A stretch of 64,000 nucleotides of DNA from Bifiguratus adelaidae. Lineage: Eukaryota > Mucoromycota > Endogonomycetes > Endogonales. The position numbers and the translations under genes were made by a program. Position 1 is the first letter of the stretch; the number at the start of each line of letters is the position of its first letter. The stretch covers positions 1 to 64,000 of the forward strand of contig MVBO01000044.1 in the NCBI GenBank assembly GCA_002261195.1, read 5' to 3'. Below are positions 12,457 to 23,045 of this stretch, piece by piece. A model generated the notes under the pieces. That model saw only the letters and a list, made by a program, of their open reading frames with translations. It made no database searches and was not told where the DNA came from.

Positions 12457-15063
12457 ATGCTGCAATCGGGAGGAGTGAGTCATGGGCAGGCGCAACAGAG
12501 CACCGGAATGGTATGTATGGGTGTCGGGGTTGGCCAAGGCAAGAAGGCACGATCGTCGTGATCAGGCCTTTGGTAGGGTGACAAAACGCCGTTACCGCCA
12601 CGACTTGGCCGTGTGATGTTGTCAAAAGTCGGCGTGTGCATGCATCGTGTAGGTACGTTGTCAGCATCGCGTACACGACATGGCACTGCATGTGGGGGTA
12701 GTTTGTCTGGAAAGCCTATCTTACGCGTTCCTAACTCTCAAATGTCTTCTATTCTTCTTTTACAGATGGGTCCCTTCTACGACCAACTACTGGGAATGAC
12801 TTTTCCAACTGCGCAGACGGCGACACAATATTGTAGGAATCTATGTCGAGAGTTTGGGTTCACTGTCAAGCAGGAAACCAGCTCCAACAAGGTAACTATT
12901 TGCATTGTCAGACTCACGGACACCTTGGATTTTTGAGTGTCTGTTTCTACGCCCTCTCAATGCATTGTATTGGCATTCCATGGCCTTTCACCACCAGCTA
13001 TCAATTCATCAGTATGTACACCGAAACACGTACCTCAGAAGGCCTATTTCGCTCGACTAAAGTGAGACACCTGTATCACCACCCACTCTTGGTCTCTAGA
13101 TCCATTTCGAAACTCCGCCAGTTGATCGAGACGAATGGGATCACAATAGCGGGAAATTTGGCTGAATTGCAGCGGGCCGAAGTGGCCTAGTATACGGACT
13201 CACTGTGTTACCGCTAACCAGTTATCCATGATGGTGGGAACATCAATGTCTCTGGCTCTCAGAAATAATCTGCAAACCTTGTCCTGAGCGCCATCAAACG
13301 CCTCCGCCACTCAAAAATAGAATGAAACCAACGGACACTCAAAATTTCTTGGATGGCCACATGGAGTCACAAAATGTCACACGTTGTTGCTAATAGTCTT
13401 TTTTGTGTAGAACGTCTACCTCTACTGTTCCCGAGAAGGCCTTCCGGATAGCGCAAAATACAACCGACAAGCCAAACGGAAACGATCGAGCAACCGCTGC
13501 GATTGTAAATGGCGAATCGTGCTGTTTGAGAATGACCAAGGTCTTTGGGAGTTCCGAAAATCCAACAATTCCCTTGCTTCCGAACACAATCACGAGTTAC
13601 AGGCACCGGAATCCATTCCAAGGCCCTGGCCGCCTGCAGTGGTGCAACGAATCGCGTTCTACGCCTCCAAATCACTCGGCACAACCGAGATACGGCAAAT
13701 CATTCAAAGTGAATTCCCAAACATTACCTGGGATGAGCGACGGTTCTACAATCGTTTGTCCGACGAACGCAAAAAACTAAAGAATCGCGACACTGAGGGC
13801 AGGGTATGTCAAGTCATGTTCACGGCTGCTCGAATAGCCTCTATAAGCTCAGAACACAACGCGTTTCAACGTGCCATGTCTCGACTCGAATCGCTATTGG
13901 CAGAACTTTGCGAAACCCAAGGCATTGACACTGATGCCGTACCATATCCCACATTAACAAACACCATCACACAACACTCCTCACCCACCCGTGAAGGTGA
14001 CAGCGAAGCAACCAAGTCTCAAAAGGACAAAAGAGGTGCATATTCCGTGACATCTCCATCGCCGTCGAACACTCTTCTCGACTCAGAAGGGAGGCCAATG
14101 GCAGATATTCGCCGCGAGATCAGCACGCAATACATCTCTGCGGCTGAAATGGCCCTGACGTACCCTTCCACCAGTATCCTGATACGTACAAACACCAGTC
14201 AGAAAGGCAGACCTTCAGGATCGACTACAAGGTCAGACAGTGCTGTATCTGCCGTTTCCAGACATGCTCATCAACATCAACATCAACAACACCAAGAAGA
14301 AGAACAACAGCAACAACAACAACAGACTTCCCAGCCATCACAAAAAAGGTCGCTGAGCAGCATGCACATGTTTCCTGGTGCTCAAAGTTTTCCGGCCATG
14401 ATATCTTCCATGTCCACACCGACATCGGCGACGGGAGGCGGCAATCCGCAATCACAGTTTTACGCTCCGAACGTCCTCCCAAACGCACTCGTTGGCTATC
14501 CAGACCCCGTACAGCAAGACTTTACTGGCTATGGGTCTATCACACAAAACCCATACGGACATAATCATTGGGTGCTGCCGCCAAATATGCCGACACAACG
14601 TTTACCTTACTTCCCCGAAGCGCCAGGACCTTCAGATACCCAATCCGCTCAACCTGGCCATGCTCCGCAACTGTCTCCGCAACAAGCTCCACCAACCCCC
14701 AATCGGCGGAGCCGGACTTCACAAGGATCAATGAGTTCACAATCAAGCCATCCTCCGCCGCAATGTCCGCAACATCACCCACATCCTCCCCCCTCACCGT
14801 CGCAACAAGCTCATCATATGCCAGTTCTGCCAGAATACTCCAATTCATCCGCTCGTCATCACCCTGCTCCACCTCCACCACAACACCCTCTCGGGCCGTA
14901 CAATCCAAACGACGTCCATGCAACCGCAACGCAGCTCACTGCTGGACAGCTAGATCCACAGCGTGGCACACATGGCAACACAGGAATGATGGCATATTAC
15001 CGGCAATTTGGTCAGCCTGAGGACGACGCTGGAATCGAGCCTGACACTGAAGGCGGTCACTAG
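12457..15063 (+). CDS. FAR1-type (WRKY-GCM1 zinc finger) transcription factor
   Basis: FAR1 domains descend from MULE transposases and act as DNA-binding regulators. An exon at 12766-12891 holds FYDQLLGMTFPTAQTATQYC, the typical 'F.S..EA..Y' opening. After a 519-nt intron (12892-13410) comes the zinc-finger part: YLYCSREG, SNRCDCKWRIVLF, WEFRK, EHNHEL, giving a C-C-H-H set. Then follow a short helical linker with heptads, and a long tail of Ser/Pro/Gln with a Gln tract (14306-14322). No transposase core (DDE) is present, so this is a domesticated DNA-binding protein. The start is uncertain: ATG 12457 with a 291-nt intron (12475-12765) or ATG 12766; both are in frame. Confidence 0.8.
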
Positions 15064-15326
15064 CGCGCATTGACGCAGCTAATGTTTCACACCATCATGC
15101 CCTCATTCTCTTTTTATCCAACTCCACATCCAAAATTACGCGTTAATAATTCCTCTTATTCTATTCGCTTCGTCTCCGCCTTCTTACTGTCATACTCGCG
15201 CCGTCATCCTCTTTCATCGCGCTGGAGATCTCCCCATACACTTTTGTGACATATCTGTGCACCATTTGTACGAGTTTTTATTGTAGTTGTCTAATACTAA
15301 TGAATATGTTCGGTATAAAGTCCAGT

Positions 15327-16081
<755 letters not shown>

Positions 16082-16111
16082 AAGCAAAGGAAATTGATCG
16101 TCTCTCTATCT

Positions 16112-17827
16112 ATGGACTTGTTTAGGATAGTGAACGATCCAGGGCAGACGCTAGACAGGCAGAAGCTAGCTGCGCTTGATGCATCGACACTGCGCACCTT
16201 GCTGCATGACTCTTTGGACAGTAAAGAGTACAGAGAAGCGAGTGAACGGTGTTGCAGCGATCAGCGAGATAGGGTCAATGCGCGGCCCATATGCGACATT
16301 ACGGGGCAGGTTGTGCGGATACGGCGTCTCAGCAAGAAGCAAGTACCATGTTAAACCGAGATTGCTGACGACTGATGGCTATAGACTCTTCTTTTTAGAT
16401 CTTGAGCTCGAGACGCCAGAGAAGACAGACGAGCAAGAGGACATGTCTGTGGACGAGGCGCAACCTCCTCGAGACAAGGCGCTGATCCAGCCTGCGATAT
16501 TTCGATATCCTGAACTCTCTGTGGAAGCCCTTTCACTTTATTATCATTCTATACGCAAAGGCGATATCGTCACGGTCGCTGGGTTTCTAGAGTTGGAAAC
16601 TTGGAGGCGAGGAAGCGCAACTGAAACGCAGGCCGATCCATTGAAAGAGCATATGACCTCAAGATCGTTTCTGTTTCACGGTTTGCGTGCAGAAGTCGTC
16701 CGATCATGGAATAGGTCGGAAGATGGAGAATTCAAGTCTGTGCCCGGTGTGCGGACGAAACCAAAGACGATGGATGATGACAGTCAGGAATGGAAAGGTC
16801 ACATCATCCGGAATGAGGAAGATGCCATGAAGCTACGGGATCAAATGTGCAAGTACTGGTTACATTATGGTAAATGCCCGAAGGGCAATCACTGCAAGTA
16901 TTTCCACATTGAGAATGCCCAGCTTCTCAACATTTGTCGGCAACGATGGATTGAGGCGGTAAGTGGTATTGATTGTCGCGCCATGAGAGTGCTGATTTCC
17001 TGATTTCAAAGCGCCTCGAAGCTCGACAACTTACATCTCATGATTCAGCTGATCCGCATCCTCCATTGTCGAAAACCTCTCGCCATCATCGAGCAAGCAT
17101 CTTTGCCCATTATCTCGTGAAAGCCTTTGGGGTAGAAAATCTGAATCAAGGCACTGGTGTCTTGGATATAGCCGGAGGAAAAGGGGACGTCAGCATGGAA
17201 TTGTGTAAAGAATACAAGGTCAATTGTACACTGGTTGAACCCCGGGAAGACGTCTGGTTGGTCGGTCTGGGTCGAAAGAAGCGAAAAGGCAGGAGCAAAC
17301 GTGAACCGGACGACGCAATGAACACCCGTTCGTCAATGGCTTCCGAATCTGTCACGGACGACGGAGAGTCACCCGTCATCCGTGTACCGGCTCAGATCTA
17401 TCCCTGTGAAAACCAAAAAAATGAAGCTACCGTCGACCACATCAATTCCGTTCTGCCTCCTGCATCCCAAGGCCCACGACCCCTTCATTTTTCAACCCAT
17501 GATTCGGTAGGCCACCTGCTGGCGAGCCGACTCAGGACCTGCTCAGTCATGATCGGTCTACACCCAGACCAAGCAACCGATGCCATACTCGACCACGCAC
17601 TCATCAATAACAAGTCATTTGCGATCGTCCCATGTTGTGTTTTTAAGCGCGAGATCCAGCGCGAATGGATCGTGGATGGGATCCGAAAGGAAGTATCCAC
17701 CTATCAAGATTTGATACAGTATCTATGTGCCAAAACGCTGAGCGTTCCGCATCGCCACGTCAAACTGGAATGGCTCGATTTTCAGGGTCGCAATTGTGTT
17801 CTTCTCTCGGAAGCCACGAGTTCATAG
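16112..17827 (+). CDS. OB-fold / CCCH zinc finger / SAM methyltransferase-like protein
   Basis: I recognise domains but not an established protein name. The ATG at 16112 starts MDLFRIVNDPGQTL. A segment around residues 60-80 (CDITGQVVRIRRLSKK followed by LFFLDLEL) looks like an OB-fold nucleic-acid-binding strand pair. A CCCH finger follows (CKYWLHYGKCPKGNHCKYFH, spacing C8C5C3H). The third exon carries a class I methyltransferase motif I (GVLDIAGGKGDVSMEL) and a late VPCCVF motif seen in METTL25-like and related RNA methyltransferases. Introns lie near 16340-16384 and 16960-17011. The combination suggests RNA modification (inference). It is convergent with the Zn2Cys6 gene, with only 58 bp between the stops. 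Confidence 0.8.
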
Positions 17828-17885
17828 ACATGGTTGTGAAATACAATTGTTCTGTACATATTTTGCATCTATATAAAACACATAT

Positions 17886-20421
17886 TCATTCCAACCCGTC
17901 CATGGCCTCAATAGTTGCAATGATGCGTCGAAGCATACCCAAATACACATCACGGTATTCTACACCCTCTTGTACATTGGACAGGATATAAATGACGGCC
18001 GCCAGGAAATCGGAGGCTTCCTTGCGCATGGCTTCATCTCCCTTGAAGAGCAGACATTGTCGATGAAAGACCTGACAGGCAAAAAAGATGGCTCGGAAAT
18101 TGAGGTGACAGGTGTGATGGCGAACGAGGTGCATGGCTAAATGTCGTATCTGGTGAGCCGAGTCCCTGCAGATGTCGAGTAGCTCTGAGGATGCGGGCGT
18201 TTGGGTGTCGGCGTCCACGGGAAGAAAAGGACGGAGGAGGACAATGCGATTCATGTGGAAATATTTGTGTAGGAGGAGACGGGTCAAAATCAAGGTTTGC
18301 GGGTAGTTTGCGGGAAGTTGGAATTCGGTCATGGTAGCCTCCGAGAAACCGATGCGTTCCTCGTGGTTGATATCGGTATTTTCCCCTCCGTATTCCTCTT
18401 GTGGACGAAGCCTAAAGTACTCCGGTAAGCTGGCTTTCCATTTGACCAATTCTTCCATCATTTCCGCGAATTGGCCGCTGGCAACCACATGTTCCAGATT
18501 GCGACTTCGCTCCGCATAGAGAATCTCCATGATGCGTTGGAGCATGTTGGTGAGTTTCATTATGTATAGGAAACCGTTGACGACAACCGCGCGGACTGGA
18601 TCAGGACACTTCTCGGGTTGTATCAAAGAATCATGCAGGGACTGCATCGACAAGTCGTTGACGGCACTCCAATGATTCGTACCGAGCGCCGGCCACATGG
18701 CCCAGTGGAAAGCCGCGTAAAAGTCAAGAAAGAGAACCTTGTACTTTGTAAGCTGCACTTCTTGTTGATCTGCACTCGGGCCGGGTGATCCTGTCCGTTT
18801 GTCGCTGACTGTCGTCTTGACAATGTCCGAGCCTAGCGCATGCGACAGAGATTGCATACCGAACGTCGCAATTTCTTCACCGTCTTCGGAAACGAACCAT
18901 CCCAGATCACCGGCCATGCGAATGGCAATGCCGAGATACAAATACGCAATATTAGTTCGCCCTCGGAAACTTTCATAATAGTGCAAGTGGATTAGGCTTT
19001 GAATGACCGCCAGGCTGGGTTCATCAAAACATTCTTGTAAGAGTAAGCGAGATTGAGCGAGCAGATGTTGCTCCATGGCTTCCACAGCATTGGCATCAAG
19101 CAGGTTATGCAGCCCATTCGAGAAACCGTGGAAGAGGTAGGATTGGCGGAAGATAAAGGTACACATGGAATATTTGAGCAAGAGGGAGGCGGGCGGTCGA
19201 TTGGATAGCATTGCTTGAACGGCAGAGTCGCCCTTTTGCTGTGTCGCGCGTTCAAACTCCATGAGATCATGTGTTTCATGGCAATGCTTGAGATAAAAAG
19301 AGCGTCGCTCTAATATGGGTGTACGATGTTGTGAGCAACACCTGTATTCGAAATAGTTGTTGATAATAGAGAGCATTAATGTTTGAATATGAGATGCGGA
19401 AAGCTGAATAGTGGAAGATGTCGAAGGATGAAAGGGCAGGTATTCCAGGAGAAGCAGAGAATCTCTCCCGAAAGCCTCACCAGGTTGTCGGTTGACAGTT
19501 AACCTGAACGACGTGGATGATTCTGCATTTTTGTCGCTGTCTTCGTTGTCCTTCGCGATTGCCGGCGCGGTAAAAGCTCGATTAAGGGTTGCGTTTATAG
19601 CTTCATTGTCGTCCTCGTTATCCTCTTGGCCTGATGATTTAGCGAAATCTTGAAGGAACCGCAAAAGTTCCTCCATCGTCCGTGCAGGCGTACGTAGTGA
19701 CAGCCCGCGCTCTGTCGATGCGAGAGTCCACAAATCAGGCCCAAATTCATCCAGCGAGATTGGTATTGATGATTTCGGAACAAATTGAGCGGGTAGCGGG
19801 ACCGATTTTACTCGTCTCCTCTTCCAAAGCTGCCCTGGAGAGGAGGCTCGAGTGCGAGAACCCGGTGGAGGTATGGTTTCTATAGGCATTGGTGTTGACT
19901 CCTGACCTACCTCGTCGGATCGGTAGGCGGACTGTTGTTCGAGATATTGAATGGTGGAGTCGAGCTGATGTAACGAGGTTGAAAGTTCCAACGGATTTGT
20001 CACTTTATCAATCGCTGGTTCGGGTATAGGCTTTGGCGTGCCGTCTTCTGATGAGGTCGGGCATTCTGATTGCTGTGACGATATATCTGCTAGCTTCTGA
20101 CGAAGAGCTTCCACGGTCTTTGTAAGCCGCATCATGTGAGAATACATGGTGTCCATGCTCGGTAAAACTGAAGGATAGATACACTATCACGCGTTACAAG
20201 AGTTTGTCTGCACAATAGTCTATGCTTACGTCGTGTCCTCCTCGTTGACACCGGTTGCACTTTGGCTTCGTACGACTGCAGCTATGATGCACCTTCAGTC
20301 TACCAAACGTAACACCCCTTCAATCTTGTCATGCGCACTCTTACCGAGCTTTCTTTTCTCTGCATCGTAGACAGGACATTTCTCTTCGTGGCAAGTCATC
20401 ATCGTCGATTTCGCTCACCAT
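17886..20421 (-). CDS. Zn2Cys6 binuclear cluster transcription factor
   Basis: A fungal-type nuclear regulator. The chosen ATG (20421, MVSEIDDDD) precedes the cluster CLRCREKKAR|CSRTKPKCNRC...GGHDC, spacing C2C6C6C2C6C, which is canonical once two introns are removed (roughly 20276-20343 and 20186-20230). A coiled-coil-like dimerisation segment follows (MDTMYSHMMRLTKTVEALRQKL region). The large last exon holds the fungal-specific middle homology region (IQTLMLSIINNYFEYRC; IAIRMAGDLGWF). The frame upstream of 20421 stays open to 20622 but is not family-like. Target genes cannot be inferred. Confidence 0.88.
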
Positions 20422-21149
20422 TCCTTGCAGTAAGGCGTCTATATGGTGCTGAGAGCGTGGTCCGACTATTGAATAGCACAAGTGATCGGAATCAACCCCA
20501 ATTCGGGGAACCTTAAATGCGCAGACAAGTGTGCAAAGAAAAGAGTGGAATCCAATGGATAATGAATGGTGCAGATATACCCCATGCCCATGTCTAATTG
20601 CATCCTGGTGGGGTTTAGACAACTCTTTGAGGAAAGCAGCTCAATGGACAACGTTGTTACAATCGCTATTCATTGTTCATCATAGAGGTCAAATGTGTCG
20701 TGAGGATAGTAGATGCTGCTAGAAATGGAGAGTTGCTGGTCAATGTACTAAACTGCGAGCGAACCGCTTGCCGAAACCTGCATTCTGTCTGGAAATTGCC
20801 ATTGTTTATGTGTTCCATTGGGGTACTGGTTGAGGGGTGTAATCCAGAAGCCGACTTGGACTCTTGTCTCAGATCGGAGGGAATTTACCGGACAACTCTA
20901 CTGTCTCATGAACCTCGTTACCAGACGCGAACATGGGCTGATCTAGGTCGGCGGGATAAAGGGTCAAAAAGACGCGCATCTTCCAAGATCAAATAGCACA
21001 AAGAGGTTGATAGGTGGCCTATCCGTCTATAATTAGTGATTACATTTACAATGGGTATGTGTTGAATATGCACAATGTAAGATGCCAAGAGTGTGAGCCA
21101 ACATTGCAGTTGAGGCAAGTGGCAATTGGGATAAGAGTGAATATTGTGT
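20422..21149. other. Intergenic, about 0.7 kb, no supported feature
   Basis: The region lies between the start of the Zn2Cys6 gene and the 3' end of MMADHC. Short open frames on both strands show no coding-like composition, and I see no repeat or RNA gene. Confidence 0.5.
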
Positions 21150-21839
21150 TTATCCCAGTACAGCCTTGATGATATCGAGCGGTGCGCTGACAAAGAGCGT
21201 TGTAGGGTAGACCCGAGCGCCCCATTTCGGATGCAAGAGTACATGACAGCAGCCGGTTGCTTGAACTTCGTACTTTAGCAGAGCGGTGGTTCCTTGTACG
21301 TCAGGATATGGTGCGGCTGAATTCTCTGTGTACAACTAGGAGATCTTCGGTGAGCTTCGTGTCATTTATGGGATAGCTAGAGATACATACTGGATATCCC
21401 GATGCTGGATCCGTCAGATCAGCCCAGAAACCAAGCGCACGAAATCTCTCGACGCAGGAACGTCCCCAGGTAACAAACTAAAAGAAATGGGTGGGTCTCT
21501 ACACACCATCGACAGCAGCATTTCATCACCACTTACGTTCTCGAGTTTCACATCGCGCTCCTCATCGACAGCCTCACCAATTCCAACCATTTCTTCCACG
21601 CATTCTTGCATCACCGGCACCACGCACAACTCATCCACTACCCGCTTGGGTAGTTCGGGAAAGGTATACTTGAGCTCTCGCAATATGCGAGGCGTGGGCT
21701 TGTGGATGGAGTATTCAAAGGTCAGATGCGGCGCCGGATGAGTGAATTTGGGTGCCTGCAAGGTGGTCTTGTTGATGTGTTTCGACGCACGATTGGTCGG
21801 TAATGTGTCCTTGGTGGACATGGTAGACATGGTAGACAT
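21150..21839 (-). CDS. MMADHC: MMADHC (CblD) cobalamin trafficking protein homologue
   Basis: MMADHC partners MMACHC to deliver cobalamin to methionine synthase (cytosol) and methylmalonyl-CoA mutase (mitochondria). Three exons (21839-21537, 21477-21391, 21335-21150), all phase 0, give 191 aa. Family landmarks are FVTWGRSCVERFRALGFWAD, LTDPASGYP, and ATGCCHVLLHPKWGARVYPT followed by FVSAP. Human MMADHC is about 296 aa, so this version lacks most of the N-terminal extension that contains the mitochondrial signal. The N-terminus is built from a tandem MST repeat with three in-frame ATGs. Dikarya generally lack cobalamin enzymes, so the gene points to an early-diverging fungus. Confidence 0.9.
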
Positions 21840-23045
21840 GATATAAAGCTGATGCAGACAAGCTGTTCAAAGGAAAAAGGAGCGAGAGAGCACGAAAGGA
21901 ACGTTTGACAGGAGTTGAGGGCCCAAAAAATTGATGGTGCGAGCCAAAAATGGAACAAATTCATTTCCTATTGTCTTCTGGTGGAATGAGATTGAGGCAA
22001 AGTGTAAGGTGACGATGAGTACATGGATCCAAGTCGTGATCTGGCTGGGTCAACGAATGGTTTCGATTCTCTTTTCATCATTTCCTCCAAGTTGATCGTA
22101 TGCCATTGGCCATGTGGCATTATCGGCTCTCCGTTGCTGGCTGCATTAGGAAGGCAGAGGAGGATGATTATGGTACAAACTATCTCGCCATTGCCCAAGC
22201 CTTGACATGTGCATGCCAATCCAGTCATTGATGCCTTGTTCCCAAAAGTCGAGACGCGCAAACGAGATCTGCCTCTTTATCGCCTGTTAATGGTCATAAA
22301 TTTTGAAGTGACTACAAGGCGTTGTTCGCTGAGATGGCGTTGTTTCATCTGACCCAGCGTACGAGGAAAACGGTTTCATCCTTCCATTGGTAGCACTCTT
22401 TTGCCGTCTAGGCGATGTCCATGGTTCGCGGTTGACATGCTTGGATTCTCAGCGAAACACGGCTTCTAATTCGCCGGGACGGTGGGTGCAATTGCCAGAA
22501 TTCTTGGCAATCCTGACGTTACTGACTTGGAAAGTGTGATTACAAGAGATTACGTTACCAAAGGCCTTCTTCAAGTCCTCAAGCGACTCATATGATCCAA
22601 GCAATGTTCGCAACAAGTACGCTGTTGACACAGCTATTGGGCACGACTTACATTGATGAAAATGAAGATAAACTTTGTGGCATCAAAAAGCAATATGGAT
22701 TGCATGGGCAATTATCTCCGTGCGTGATCGGACGGTTCATGTCTAGATTGGGAATGGATGGATCAAAGTAAGTCGGTATACAACTGGCAGATAGGAGCAA
22801 GCAGCAAAAATGCGGAGTCGTATAGAATATAGACGTAGACCGTCCTGCAAGAGATAGCTTTCGGCGTTGTTCAATAAACACACATATCGCGTTTTCGGTA
22901 TTTTGCATGACATTGCCGCTGAATCCCCAAAGTCTAACACGTTCAGCGTACATGTTGATTTCCAATATAGCTTTCACAGCAGAACAAAATGTATTCAGAA
23001 AAATTACACTGTAACAAAACATTCTTACATATGTTTGAGAATACA
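21840..23045. other. Intergenic, about 1.2 kb, no firmly supported gene
   Basis: The minus strand has scattered open stretches with Cys-containing sequence (22449-22631 ending in a stop, and around 22660-22760), but splice sites that join them in frame at realistic intron size were not found. I treat the region as non-coding or as a decayed gene. It contains the MMADHC promoter and the 3' flank of the BTB gene. Confidence 0.4.

Noticed and set aside
13803-13851. Possible intron starting GTATGT in the FAR1-type gene
   Set aside because: Splicing to the nearest acceptors shifts the frame and destroys a good helical linker; the unspliced frame is open and coding-like.
12766-15063. Whole Mutator-like (MULE) transposon
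   Set aside because: Only the FAR1 DNA-binding domain is present; there is no transposase core, and no terminal inverted repeats were seen.
22449-22760. Candidate small Cys-containing secreted protein on the minus strand
   Set aside because: The only junctions found would need introns of about 30 nt and no ATG-led first exon was located.
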